Shown here piece by piece: positions 56,001 to 63,706 of a stretch of DNA of 64,000 nucleotides. The notes under the pieces are model-generated. The model saw nothing but the letters and a program-made list of their open reading frames with translations. It did not search any database and was not told the origin of the DNA. The translations under genes and the position numbers were made by a program. Source of the DNA: Panorpa germanica (lineage: Eukaryota > Arthropoda > Insecta > Mecoptera > Panorpidae); contig OY783205.1 of the NCBI GenBank assembly GCA_963678705.1, forward strand, positions 14,570,001-14,634,000, in the 5' to 3' direction. Positions within the stretch are counted from its first letter, which is position 1. Each line of letters starts with the position of its first letter.

Positions 56001-58194
56001 ACCAATTCATCTTCATTTTGCATTGCTCCACGCTTTTCTTTAGTTTTACTGAAATCAAAAATCAGAAATCAAACTGTTAAAGATTATACATTTTTCTTGA
56101 TGGCGCTTGCAGATTGGATTGCATTTAAAGGAAAAATTGTCATCAAATAATAAATTAAAGAAAAAGCTGTTAGTAATGACTACGGCCCGGATATATTTTT
56201 GAATATTTATTTGTGTACATCATCTTTCGAAAGTTTTAAAAATTCAAAAAATTAGCACTTAAAACAATATATCTTTAAACATTTGCATTACATAATTTAC
56301 AACTTATTGTCACGAGTATGGGTATTTAAAATAAAGAGATTAAATTAGTTTTATTGACAAAGTAAATAAGGGGTTTAAAACTTTCTCTGCTCTCAAATAT
56401 CTGCCTGTATTCCTTAGGCATATTACCTTGAGCATCGAAGAATAATACACTTTACTGTTAGTGGGCTCTTACATTTCTCACATATTGGTCCACCCGGATT
56501 TATACGCATTTTACATATTTTGTATGTTTTTGGGAAAATGCAAATTTGTGCACATATTTATCTCGCTTTAATATATTGTTTTGTCACTGCATTTACATTT
56601 ACACACCAGAAGACCAGTGCCGGCTTTAAATGCATTTTCACCGTAAATAGACTTTAAATAATTATTTTAGACAATTTGTGTACAAAAATAATAGTAATTA
56701 TTTATATTTATATTTTATAATGGTAACATAAAATTATTTAATTGAATTATTCATACAGTAGTAGCATTTGCAAGTAAATTTTTTATTCCTTTCTTAAAAA
56801 ACTTGCTTCAAATAATAGTACAAAGACACAGGTAAAAATGACCAAGTAATTTGGCCGCAGCTATTCTCCGAATGTTTTACGACCGGCGCCGTTTAACGGT
56901 GTGCATAACTAATGCTAATATAAATGCGGTATAATGATTTATTTTACTTGCATATTTCCAACTTTTTGTTTTTCAACATATCTGTTGAAATAGCAATAAT
57001 ATAATACAATATATTAAAAAAAAATGTTGAATTTGTTTTCTGTGTTAAATGAAGAACAAATTGACAGAGTGCCACAGTGATCGATAGATAATGCAGAAAA
57101 ATGCAATAAATTGCATTGTTTCAGTGTACATAGGGCAACATCTTGTACAATGGGATACGATAAAATTTAAAAGGCAGAACTTCTTTCATCAATAGACCGC
57201 AAAATTCTTAAAAAGTTCTAAAAGTTCAGAGAAACTGCACGAGAAAGTGTAACATTTTCTTTGATGAGAAAACGCAATTAGATCAACTTTATTACGGTTA
57301 TTGTGTAACTTATAATATGTACGAAACGTATGAAATATTTAAAATATGTGTGTATACAATACAAAAGATTTCGAGCTATGATTGGCTGCATTGTACAGTG
57401 TGTCGAATACTTTTGCTAAGTGCGATAAATAAAATATATAATAAAATAGCAAAAGAAAATAAAATTTTACATTCCCTGATCTACACAATAAATATAAAAT
57501 ATAAGCGGGTGGGACCAAACATATTATTCTATAAACTGTTAATATTCCTTTAAATTTATTATAGTAGATTAAAAATTGATAACCGGGTGTATTATTTTAT
57601 GATTCATTAAAATACAATGTGGTGTAATCTAAGAAGACTTTAAACATTTTTAATAATATTAAAATATAATTTTTCTAGCGTTGTATGAATTCGCATAACA
57701 AGAACTATCTATAATACGACTTAAATGAGGTTATCTTTTATTTTTAAAAGTCTTACTATTTCAATTCTGGAATTATCTCAACATCGCCTTGTACTTCTTC
57801 AGGTCCATCATCAAACTCTCCAGTAGATCTAGGAAGCCTCATCGAACGGTACTGAGCCAAGCTGTTACATCTGGTGCCTTCATCGCCACGAACTCGCGTG
57901 TCGATTGAAGAAGAGAGCATAAAATGGAGGGTACACTAAAAACAAAAGTTTATGTGAAATAAAACATAATTATAGTGAATGCTTTGAATAATATGTTCGT
58001 ATTGTGCAGTAATTATAAAAATTACCCTCTCTTGAGGTGATAGAGTTTCATTCGGGAAGTTTCGTGCATTTCCGGGGATGAGACTGTAGAGAAGAATTCT
58101 ATGTTTAGAGAACTGGAATCCGGTCGGACTGAATGGTAAAACACCTGAAGCAGTACTTATGCCTGTTGATCCTTCGATACCGTCAGCTCGAAAC
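34877..58194 (-). CDS. Large extracellular vWA-like protein, 13 exons, 5' partial
   Basis: Joining 13 segments (58026-58194, 57757-57935, 55836-56048, 53612-53772, 52597-52847, 47335-47536, 46268-46409, 45528-45667, 44161-44361, 43170-43313, 41433-41655, 39079-39257, 34877-35019) gives 781 residues and a stop without a break. Every intron is GT/AG and all phases agree. The first segment starts in phase 2, so earlier exons lie beyond 58194 or outside the window. Features in order: a Cys-containing N-terminal part, an acidic linker ([19 protein letters not shown]), an Ala/Gly-rich helical region, a von Willebrand A-like fold from [13 protein letters not shown] to [19 protein letters not shown], a Cys-containing C-terminal domain, and a tail ending in [18 protein letters not shown], typical of a GPI signal. 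Six N-glycosylation sequons support a secreted route. The usual DxSxS metal site is replaced by DTTWI. I cannot assign a name. Confidence 0.85.
35273..35460 (+). mobile_element. Family E element, partial copy 3
   Basis: It matches the left part of copy 1 (19354 onward) in the same orientation, sharing CGATGAAAA, GCTGTCTCAAA and TTTTAGTGATCTAGGGT-like blocks. It stops next to the family A element at 35469. It lies in the last intron of the vWA-like gene. Confidence 0.6.
36268..36743 (+). pseudogene. Helitron protein, N-terminal remnant
   Basis: It begins [20 protein letters not shown] and contains [18 protein letters not shown], the zinc-finger-like start of the Helitron replicase/helicase, then [19 protein letters not shown] and REGGFMPT. 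That is the usual beginning of the Helitron-like N-terminal domain. The HUH nuclease region that should follow is deleted, and after about residue 158 the frame runs out of register to a stop at 36774. Confidence 0.8.
36744..37186 (+). pseudogene. Helitron PIF1-like helicase, C-terminal remnant
   Basis: In a different frame from the N-terminal piece it encodes [20 protein letters not shown], then [13 protein letters not shown] and [11 protein letters not shown]. These match the last two helicase motifs of the PIF1-like domain of Helitrons. It ends at TAA with ALQCNG. The Walker A and B motifs and the HUH nuclease are gone. Confidence 0.85.
38181..38912 (-). mobile_element. Family E TIR element, copy 2
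   Basis: It is the reverse complement of 19354-20481 without the LINE insertion. Its ends read GAGATACAGGACGTACCGTC and, on the other strand, GAGGTATATGACGTTAACG. It contains the empty site for the LINE near 38698. It lies in the last intron of the vWA-like gene. Confidence 0.7.
39079..39257 (-). CDS. vWA-like gene, exon 12 seen
   Basis: The acceptor is attttccag|GGCCAA and the donor GCTCAG|gtatgt. It encodes a sequon in ANGTNENS and four cysteines within [27 protein letters not shown] and NFRCS. Confidence 0.85.
39351..39369. repeat. (TA)n microsatellite
   Basis: About nine TA units in the intron of the vWA-like gene. Confidence 0.8.
40620..41290 (+). pseudogene. LINE 3' fragment (family L2)
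   Basis: The frame at 40692-40913 includes [20 protein letters not shown], nearly the same as [20 protein letters not shown] in the LINE end at 7947-8228. A long purine-rich section follows, then a trailer with AAAGCCGAAAGGCACACAATT and an AT-rich end near 41290. The frame is broken. It lies in an intron, opposite to the host gene's strand. Confidence 0.65.
41433..41655 (-). CDS. vWA-like gene, exon 11 seen
   Basis: The acceptor is aactttccag|CACCTC and the donor CCCTAG|gtaaat. It encodes [16 protein letters not shown] and a beta-rich stretch including [19 protein letters not shown] and [12 protein letters not shown]. Confidence 0.85.
42027..42419 (+). pseudogene. Mariner transposase, N-terminal half
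   Basis: It starts [20 protein letters not shown] and contains the helix-turn-helix region with [40 protein letters not shown] and [20 protein letters not shown], all typical of mariner transposases. It runs through [11 protein letters not shown], just before the catalytic core, and then enters a TTAATTAATTAA palindrome (about 42405-42455) and stops. The first two catalytic aspartates are absent. Confidence 0.85.
42460..42687 (+). pseudogene. Mariner transposase, C-terminal part
   Basis: It resumes with [20 protein letters not shown], the region around the third catalytic aspartate, and ends with [16 protein letters not shown] and a normal stop near 42687. There is an in-frame TAA just before PDLALCDFF. 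Together with the N-terminal half this shows an internal deletion of several hundred bases. Confidence 0.85.
43170..43313 (-). CDS. vWA-like gene, exon 10 seen
   Basis: The acceptor is tgttacag|ATCTTC and the donor CGCAAA|gtacgt. It encodes [20 protein letters not shown] and [20 protein letters not shown], the last strands of the vWA-like fold. Confidence 0.85.
43365..43765 (+). pseudogene. LINE 3' end (family L2)
   Basis: It reads as [20 protein letters not shown] then [12 protein letters not shown] and [19 protein letters not shown], the same C-terminal region as at 7947-8228. A trailer with GATGTAGTGCCTAATTGC and an (AATAAAA)-rich end near 43740 follows. The copy is 5'-truncated, inside an intron, antisense to the host gene. 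Confidence 0.7.
43796..44106. mobile_element. Old TIR element distantly like family A
   Basis: The left end TTTTTAGAGGTCGGTTTTTTAATTTT and the right end AAAATTAAAAAGCCACTCCTTAAAAA are an imperfect inverted repeat. Inner parts such as GTTGATGGAGTTATAGATATATC resemble GTTGACGGAGATATAGCAAT near one end of family A. No coding potential. Confidence 0.45.
44161..44361 (-). CDS. vWA-like gene, exon 9 seen
   Basis: The acceptor is caaaacag|ATCCAA and the donor CACCAG|gtaata. It encodes [18 protein letters not shown], a sequon in TNNSAGG, and [20 protein letters not shown], a central strand and helix of the vWA-like fold. Confidence 0.85.
44504..44740. mobile_element. Short element with family C-like ends
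   Basis: The left end ACAGTAAACAATTTGG and the right end CATGTTTACTGGG followed by TA match the TIRs of family C, but the 237-bp body is unrelated and has no tandem array. It is in the intron between exons 8 and 9. Confidence 0.5.
44979..45250. repeat. Family G dispersed repeat, copy 2
   Basis: Direct copy of 2772-3010 with about a quarter of positions changed. The class is unknown. Confidence 0.6.
45528..45667 (-). CDS. vWA-like gene, exon 8 seen
   Basis: The acceptor is tttgtttcag|TCTCC and the donor AAACAC|gtaagc. It encodes [20 protein letters not shown] and two sequons (NRT and NVT). Confidence 0.85.
46268..46409 (-). CDS. vWA-like gene, exon 7 seen (start of vWA-like domain)
   Basis: The acceptor is attccacag|CAAGTA and the donor ATAGC|gtatgt. 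It encodes [16 protein letters not shown], then [20 protein letters not shown], the first strand and helix of the vWA-like fold. It is the only reading that keeps the phase between its two neighbours. Confidence 0.85.
46457..46629. mobile_element. Palindromic MITE (173 bp)
   Basis: CCGATTGCTGCACTCATAGTTATCGCAATA at the left pairs with its inverse (TATTGCGATAACTATGAGTACAGCAACCGG) at the right. A second paired block (CAGTTAAAGAGAAATAA with TTATTTCTCTTTAACTG) lies inside. The arms leave only a small unpaired centre, so the transcript could fold into a long hairpin. It lies 48 bp upstream of exon 7 of the vWA-like gene. Confidence 0.75.
47335..47536 (-). CDS. vWA-like gene, exon 6 seen
   Basis: The acceptor is atctttcag|CGCGGT and the donor ACATCC|gtgagt. 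It encodes [17 protein letters not shown] through [20 protein letters not shown]. The 5-kb intron before it holds several dead transposons. Confidence 0.85.
47848..49013 (+). pseudogene. LINE 5' part: ORF1 and start of ORF2
   Basis: The frame at 47993-48742 encodes an ORF1 (gag-like) protein with a stretch typical of insect LINEs ([18 protein letters not shown], then [18 protein letters not shown]) and one CCHC knuckle, [15 protein letters not shown]. The preceding codons are readable in another frame from about 47848 ([20 protein letters not shown]) after one frameshift. Downstream, 48858-49010 reads as [18 protein letters not shown] and [17 protein letters not shown], the start of an AP-like endonuclease, and then stops. 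The rest of ORF2 is missing. It lies in the 5-kb intron of the vWA-like gene. Confidence 0.75.
49014..50317. other. Intronic sequence, possible DNA-transposon traces
   Basis: No exon found. CAGTGGCGTAGCTAGG at 49584-49599 and nearby GGCCCCGGTGCA and TGGGGCCC strings look like the end of a DNA transposon, and GAGGGCCCAGGTGCCC near 50141 may belong to its other side. A (TA)n run is at 49668-49689. Confidence 0.4.
49668..49689. repeat. (TA)n microsatellite
   Basis: About eleven TA units in the 5-kb intron. Confidence 0.8.
50318..50593 (+). pseudogene. IS630/Tc1-like transposase C-terminal remnant
   Basis: Reading one frame gives [11 protein letters not shown][18 protein letters not shown]. Shifting frame at about 50400 gives [20 protein letters not shown], then [13 protein letters not shown] and YLNDIIFHT. 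This is the usual end of a DDE_3 (IS630-like) transposase of the type NWPPRSCDLTPLDFFLWG in insects. One stop codon and at least one frameshift make it dead. The catalytic core upstream is missing. It lies in the 5-kb intron of the vWA-like gene. Confidence 0.75.
50594..52596. other. Intronic sequence, no gene recognised
   Basis: No further exon is needed between exons 5 and 6 of the vWA-like gene. A worn piece of family A (51838-51910) and a cluster of GATATTG repeats (52008-52060) are present. Confidence 0.5.
52597..52847 (-). CDS. vWA-like gene, exon 5 seen
   Basis: The acceptor is catttacag|GTGACA and the donor TCACAG|gtagga. It encodes [16 protein letters not shown], a sequon in [12 protein letters not shown], and [11 protein letters not shown] to LLDMYYSQ. 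Confidence 0.85.
53020..53390 (+). pseudogene. LINE 3' end (family L2), short
   Basis: It shows the purine-rich 3' section with [20 protein letters not shown]-like codons and a trailer with AATACCTAATAGCC ending in AATAAATAAAATAA. It corresponds to the end of the LINEs at 43365 and 7805 but is shorter and more worn. Confidence 0.6.
53612..53772 (-). CDS. vWA-like gene, exon 4 seen
   Basis: The acceptor is aaattgcag|GTGGGG and the donor CTTACAG|gtattg. It encodes [20 protein letters not shown] and a helical stretch ending DNLFAATLT. Confidence 0.85.
54594..55081. mobile_element. TIR element, ~490 bp
   Basis: The left end CTAAAGTGGTATTCTGTATG and the reverse complement of the right end, CTAAAGGCCTTATTCTGTAA, form an inverted repeat. 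Subterminal CATCGC and TGACGTCA-like motifs mirror each other (54630-54690 and 54990-55050). No transposase. Only one copy is in the window. Confidence 0.5.
55466..55600 (-). mobile_element. SINE fragment, copy 6
   Basis: It has the same block order as the SINE at 1983-2200 (GGTTGTTATCAAGTTAAATTGA, ATTATGTATATACATAATCG-like, then CATCATCGGAAGTAGGCC on the minus strand), diverged and without the head. Confidence 0.4.
55836..56048 (-). CDS. vWA-like gene, exon 3 seen (acidic linker)
   Basis: The acceptor is gatttcag|TAAAAC and the donor AACCAG|gtacga. It encodes a basic start (KTKEKRG), the Glu/Asp-rich linker, then [18 protein letters not shown]. The acidic part is probably unstructured. Confidence 0.85.
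57757..57935 (-). CDS. vWA-like gene, exon 2 seen
   Basis: The acceptor is gtttttag|TGTACC and the donor AAATA|gtaagac. It follows a short 90-bp intron. It encodes [20 protein letters not shown] and ends in an acidic segment before IIPELK. Confidence 0.8.
58026..58194 (-). CDS. vWA-like gene, first exon seen
   Basis: The acceptor is ctcatttag|GTTTCGAG and the donor GAGAGG|gtaatt. It encodes [18 protein letters not shown] through NETLSPQER and contains one sequon. The leading G completes a codon from an exon I could not find within the window. Confidence 0.8.
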
Positions 58195-58650
58195 CTAAAT
58201 GAGAGAAATAAATATAAGTATAAAATATACACACTTCATGTTTATATTTCCACTAAGTTATATTTTCTAGTTCCACTAGTGGAACTACTTTTATAATGAG
58301 CTTAGGAACTCATTTTTTAAAGTCGGATTTTTTAAATTTTTATTAAAATATACGGCTATTGGTTTTTCAATTTTTTAAAAGTCTAAAAGGTGACAGAGAT
58401 ATACCTATTTAAAATTTGAATTTCTGTTTTACTGCTTCATTGTAAGCTATATTTTAACGTAACTCAATTGATATTAAAGTTTATTTATCATTTTTATAAT
58501 ATCTGAACTTAATATGTTGCTCGAGACAGCTGTAAGTAGTACGACACCTGAGTTGTTCTTATGTAATATAACTTACTGTAATCATTTAATTTAACTGTTG
58601 TTTTTGCTTATAAGTTTTTATTGTAATAGTTAAAAAACAGCCGCTAAAGC
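58195..58650. other. Intron or 5' flank, no exon found
   Basis: No acceptable exon could be placed directly upstream of the first exon seen. 58310-58450 has weak similarity to one end of family A. Confidence 0.45.
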
Positions 58651-58745
58651 CCCATTCCCACTCACTGTTTTAACCTTAAATGTAATTTTGACTTTGTGAA
58701 ATCATGCTTCATGCGTCAGTAATATACATTATTTTGTAATAATTA
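58651..58745. mobile_element. Family D fragment
   Basis: It starts TAAAGCCCCATTCCCACTCACTGTTTTAA like the left end of family D, but stops after about 90 bp, just before the full copy at 58759. Confidence 0.55.
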
Positions 58746-58758
58746 TTACTTTTAAGTA

Positions 58759-59277
58759 TCATTTCCACTCACTACTTTAATTTAATTTTGTATTTAATTT
58801 AAATTGTTTAGCATATGGCAATACGCGTAGTCATTCACAACAGTACCATTTTTAATTAAATTTATTCTTTAAGTTTTCTTAGCTTTATAGAACCTTGCAA
58901 GGTCCAATGTTTTAAATGAAAAATATTAAATTCAGAAAAACTATATTATATTCTAACCTCCAAAATGTGACAATCTGTCAAAATGCAGTAGGATTTAGTT
59001 TTAATAGAAGTTTGATGTCAGTTTTTGAAAAATATAGAAGTTAAACAATTCCTCTTACTAATTATTATTAAAAATAGCCATTTTAATTATTTTCATATAC
59101 GATTTTGTCGAACTGTCAAAATTTGTATTATTAACGATACATACGCACCAACTAAATTAACTAAACTTAAATTAAAACACAAATGTGAAAAGGAATGCTT
59201 AAACGAAAACCTGAAATCTATATTACAATATTAAATAAAAACAGTAAATTAAACATCAAAACAGTGAGTGGGAATGA
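58759..59277 (-). mobile_element. Family D TIR element, copy 3
   Basis: It starts TCATTTCCACTCACTACTTT and ends AAACAGTGAGTGGGAATGA. It is the reverse complement of the copy at 3052-3552 (shared blocks include CATTTTGGAGGTTAGAATATA on the minus strand). The 69-codon frame inside is repeat sequence. Confidence 0.75.
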
Positions 59278-59772
59278 GGCTTTATTTAATATAAATTGTT
59301 GTATTTAATGTAATTAATTTTATTTATTTATATTTCACAAACTTGCATTTTAGGTTAAAATTTTAAATTCACAGTAAAACTCAATGAGTGGAAGGGGTCT
59401 TTTATGATGGAAAAAAAATACTGCTCTTTCAAAATGAATAGTTGACCTCTTTTTAGCGACGGATTTCATCGAAATGTTTTTAATTTTATGATGTTAATTT
59501 AATGCTAACGAGTTTCCATTTCAAAAAAACTTTATATTCATTTTTGTGGGTCACTGGATCCACTTTTCAGTGACATAAAATGTATTTTTTTTTTTTTTTT
59601 ATTTATTTAGGCTTTGGCTTATTCAGCCTTCTTGCCATTGCTTTTATTTGTAAAATTATATAAAAATTTACATATAAATTATAATTGTTCTAATAAATAC
59701 AAAACAAATTGATTCTTTTAAAAAATTAAACTTAAAATTAAATACATACTAAATAAAATATTTTAACTTAAA

Positions 59773-62700
59773 TTACACTTCTATATTATTTTCTATCACA
59801 AAGTTTGTTAATATTTCCGCCGTTGCTTCACTTGTCATTAAACAGGACATATTGACTGGGAACTGTGTTACATTACATAAATCATTTAAAAGTCTATCAA
59901 TTTTTGATGTTAAAAGATGACACCCTAGAATTATATGGTCCAAAGACCCTTCTTCTCCACATCTACAATTTGGTGTGTCTTTTATATTTATTTTGTATAG
60001 ATGAGCTGGACATCTAGAATGCCCAGATTTCATTCGACAATTTGTTGAAATATATCTCCGTGAATGATTTTTATTAAACCATGTGGTTGTTGGAATTTTT
60101 TGATTCGCTGCAAAAAAAAATTTTCCAGTACTTTGACTTTTCTCATTATATATATTCTGCCATTCTGCCATACAATTTTCTTTAATTATTTTTTTGGAAT
60201 CATTTATTGACCAATTTATTTCGATTATTTCCCCATCTACACAAGCTTCTTTGGCCAGTTTGTCAGCCATTTCGTTTCCTTTTATGCCTACATGTCCAGG
60301 AATCCAAATAAGTTTAACATTGATATCATTTTTTTTCATTTTTAAAAGATATTCTTTAATTGAACATATTTTGTTATTATTATTGTTTTTGAATTTATTG
60401 TTATTTAAAGATACACAAACACTACGAGAATCTGTGAAGATTAATATATTTTTATTGTCAGTTTTTTGTATTATTTCTAGTAATTTCATAATTGCTGTTA
60501 TTTCTGTATTATAAGAATTTGTGATGTTGTTAAGTTTGTATTTGTACTGTTGATCTGTATTATAATTGAAAATGCCAATTCCTCCAGTCCTAGAGTTTTT
60601 TTCGAATGAACCATCGGTAAACCATATACTCCAGTTTATATCATCTTTTGTTATATATTCCATATATTTTTGATAAGTTATTTCCTTACTGTCATTCTTC
60701 TTGAACAAATTTATTTCTGTATGTATTGTTGTCATGCTTATTTCTAATGGAAATTTGAAAAAAGGTATAATGTTGTGTACCTCTAAGTTCTTGTTATTAT
60801 ATCTATCAAAACTAGTTAAAAGTGCCGGTTTTTTATGAGTTGTCCAATATGGTTTATTATAAAGAACATATAGTTTAGATAATCTTGTATTTAAGGGGCC
60901 ACATGAGTTATGTCTGTTTTTACAAAAGAAACTGTCTGATATTTGTTGTATTCTGATATTTACCGGAGGAATATTAGTTTGATAGTTGAGGATTTGGATT
61001 GGTGTTGAAACCATTGCACCTAATATTATTCTTAAACATTTGTTTTGTATAATTTCAATTTTTTTTAATCTTGAGTTATTTGCGGTGCAGATCATAGTAC
61101 TAGAATAGTCAATATGCGGTCTAACAATAGCTTTATATATTTTTATTAAGGTTGTTGGGTGTGCGCCCCATTTGTATCCTGCTATACATCGCATCAAATT
61201 TAAGCCTTTTTGACATTTGTTAATAATATGTGCAATTTCTTTCGCCCAAGTGCTTTTCGTATCAAAGAATATACCCAGAAATTTGGTATTTGAAGTAACA
61301 GTTATATTTTTATTTCTGATGGTTATTTTTGGACTGCAGTTTATTCTATGCCTTGTAAATATAACTATTTTACTTTTTTCTGACGATATATTTAATTTGA
61401 TTTCCTTTAATAAAATATCTAGTTTTCTTAATTTCGATTGTAATCTGTTTTGAGCTATATCTTGTGTATGACCCATACTATAAATAACCATGTCATCTGC
61501 ATACATCAGTACTGTTGTGTTGTTATCTGATAATGTTGTTAACTTTTCTGTGTATATGTTGAATAATAAGGGAGATAATATTGAGCCTTGTGGAATTCCG
61601 TGATTACATAGTATAGGACCAGTTAACTTATTATTGTATCTAACTGTTATTTCTCTATTTTGGAAGTAGTTTATAATCCAGTTGGATATTTTGGAAGATA
61701 TACCTATGTTTTCTACTTTTTCTTTTAATATTTTTAGATTAACATTGTCATAAGCAGCTTCAATGTCAATGAAAGCAGCTATCATATAATGATTTTTACT
61801 GTATGTTCTTTGAATATCGATATTCAATATGTTTAAGTTATGCTGTGTACTTCTTGTTTTTCTAAACGCAAATTGTAACTCAGGTAATCTTTTATGATGT
61901 TCGAGATACCACTCCAGTCTGTTTTTGATGATGGATTCCATAGTTTTGCCCATACATGATAGTAAAGTAATTGGTCTGAATGATTCTTCTTTGTTTGGAT
62001 CTTTTCCTGTTTTTAATATAGGAACAACGATATGTTTTTTCCAGTCTAATGGTATATCAGCAGTGTTTAATGACAGATTGTATATTTGTGTAAGATGATT
62101 TATTGCATTGTCAGGTAAGTTTTGTATCATTTTGTAATTTATTCTATCAAATCCTGTGCTACTGTTTTTATTATGATTTAACGCGAATTTTACTTCATTT
62201 TTATTTATGTTATTATCTAGAAAATTATCTTTTACGATGGTGGTGGTAGTAATATTTAAATTGTTGTTCTGTGGAAATTTTTTTTTAATGAATTCTTCTA
62301 TTAAACTTTCATTATCACTTATCCTTTTAGTACTATAGCTTTTATTGTTAATTTTTCTTATATTGTTCCAGACAATGTTGGTTGTTGTGTTTGGGTTTAA
62401 ATTCTCGCAGAAATTTTGCCATTCTATTTTTTTTCTGGCTCTAAAATATCGTCTGGTTTTAGCTTGATGTTTTTTATAATTTAAATAATTCGCCATTGTC
62501 ATGTTTTTATTAAAAATAGTTAGTGCTAATTTTCTTTGAGCTATCATTTTATTGCACTCAGTGTCCCACCAAGACGGTTTTATTTTATTAGGAGTTATAT
62601 TATACAATCTGGTAGATGGGATATGTATGTCTGCCGAATTATTAATAACATCTCTAAATTGGTTGTATTTGTTTTCAACATCTTGGGGATTACTTGTGAT

Positions 62701-63501
62701 TCCATTTGTGCTAAGGTTTGAAATTCTGCTTTCTATTTCAAGGCTATATTTCTCCCAATCTGCTTTTCGGAAATTTCTCCTCGTTAAATATTCAGATGTA
62801 CGGTAACGGTCTTTATTATAGTCATTCAAACAGAAAAAAATTGGGTAGTGATCACTACCTAAGCTATCTGCAAGAACTTGCCACGAAGTAATTTGTTGTG
62901 TTAAAGTCATTGATACCAATGTGAGATCCAATATACTGTCCCTTGTACTGAGATTGCTTACTCTAGTTGGTTTATCATCGTTGATAATATTTAGATTTTC
63001 GTTTTCTATGAAATCTAACAATTCGTTACCTTCATACTGACTACCTGGACAATTTATATCCCAAGCAAGATTAGTCGCGTTAAAATCTCCAGCAAGTATA
63101 ACAGGAACATCTATTTGTTGTTTTATCTGTGACCAATTAGAATTAGATAGTTTATGATTCGGTTTAGCATAGATTGATAAAATACATATTACATCAGTTT
63201 CGTTATGTGTTAAAATTATTCCAACTATTTCGACCGAATTAAATGGGTTATTTAGCATTACTCTTTTATATTTTATAGATTTATGAATCAAGATAGCAAC
63301 ACCCCCGTGGGGATTATAGTTTGTATTCTGTATCCTATCTTCTCTTTCAATAAAATAACCTTTGATGTTGAAATTGATATTTTTTGTTAAAAACGTTTCT
63401 GATAGTATGCATATATGTATGTTATGCTTCTGTAACATATGTTGTAGTTCCTCTTTAATATATCTGACTCCTCTGCAATTCCATTGAATAAAATTTATCA
63501 T
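59773..63501 (-). CDS. LINE ORF2: endonuclease, reverse transcriptase, RNase H
   Basis: A 1242-residue open frame without stops. Residues 1-225 are an AP-like endonuclease: WNCRG with N8, SETFL with E36, ILAGDFNAT with D139 and N141, and GSDHYP with D217/H218. The reverse transcriptase spans about 440-750, with FIDIEAAYDNV (D579), HGIPQGSILSPLLFNIY and the YADD box (669-670). RNase H is at about 955-1090, with FTDGS (D963), E1000, FTDSRS (D1024) and IPGHVGIKGNEMAD (D1080). The C-terminus has the zinc-knuckle-like CRCGEEGSLDHIILGC. Every catalytic residue I can check is present, so the protein could be functional. It nicks target DNA and copies its RNA into the break. Start chosen at the ATG giving MINFIQWNCRG, as usual for such endonucleases. 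Confidence 0.95.
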   Translation of the reverse strand: MINFIQWNCRGVRYIKEELQHMLQKHNIHICILSETFLTKNINFNIKGYFIEREDRIQNTNYNPHGGVAILIHKSIKYKRVMLNNPFNSVEIVGIILTHNETDVICILSIYAKPNHKLSNSNWSQIKQQIDVPVILAGDFNATNLAWDINCPGSQYEGNELLDFIENENLNIINDDKPTRVSNLSTRDSILDLTLVSMTLTQQITSWQVLADSLGSDHYPIFFCLNDYNKDRYRTSEYLTRRNFRKADWEKYSLEIESRISNLSTNGITSNPQDVENKYNQFRDVINNSADIHIPSTRLYNITPNKIKPSWWDTECNKMIAQRKLALTIFNKNMTMANYLNYKKHQAKTRRYFRARKKIEWQNFCENLNPNTTTNIVWNNIRKINNKSYSTKRISDNESLIEEFIKKKFPQNNNLNITTTTIVKDNFLDNNINKNEVKFALNHNKNSSTGFDRINYKMIQNLPDNAINHLTQIYNLSLNTADIPLDWKKHIVVPILKTGKDPNKEESFRPITLLSCMGKTMESIIKNRLEWYLEHHKRLPELQFAFRKTRSTQHNLNILNIDIQRTYSKNHYMIAAFIDIEAAYDNVNLKILKEKVENIGISSKISNWIINYFQNREITVRYNNKLTGPILCNHGIPQGSILSPLLFNIYTEKLTTLSDNNTTVLMYADDMVIYSMGHTQDIAQNRLQSKLRKLDILLKEIKLNISSEKSKIVIFTRHRINCSPKITIRNKNITVTSNTKFLGIFFDTKSTWAKEIAHIINKCQKGLNLMRCIAGYKWGAHPTTLIKIYKAIVRPHIDYSSTMICTANNSRLKKIEIIQNKCLRIILGAMVSTPIQILNYQTNIPPVNIRIQQISDSFFCKNRHNSCGPLNTRLSKLYVLYNKPYWTTHKKPALLTSFDRYNNKNLEVHNIIPFFKFPLEISMTTIHTEINLFKKNDSKEITYQKYMEYITKDDINWSIWFTDGSFEKNSRTGGIGIFNYNTDQQYKYKLNNITNSYNTEITAIMKLLEIIQKTDNKNILIFTDSRSVCVSLNNNKFKNNNNNKICSIKEYLLKMKKNDINVKLIWIPGHVGIKGNEMADKLAKEACVDGEIIEINWSINDSKKIIKENCMAEWQNIYNEKSQSTGKFFFAANQKIPTTTWFNKNHSRRYISTNCRMKSGHSRCPAHLYKINIKDTPNCRCGEEGSLDHIILGCHLLTSKIDRLLNDLCNVTQFPVNMSCLMTSEATAEILTNFVIENNIEV

Positions 63502-63706
63502 TTTAACTGTTTTAATTAATTATTGATTTTTATATCTGTCCTTGGTCTTGTTGTTAGATTTATTTATATATTTTATTTTATTTTATTTTCTCTCCGTTTA
63601 TATAATTATTGTTGATTTAATATTTTAGTAAATTTATTAAACGATTAGGTTTAGTGATGTGAATAGATTTTTAAAAAATAAACTTAATTTATATATCGAT
63701 GTTTTC

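Noticed and set aside
60194-62806. Several plus-strand frames of 61-106 codons
   Set aside because: Antisense shadows of the LINE ORF2.
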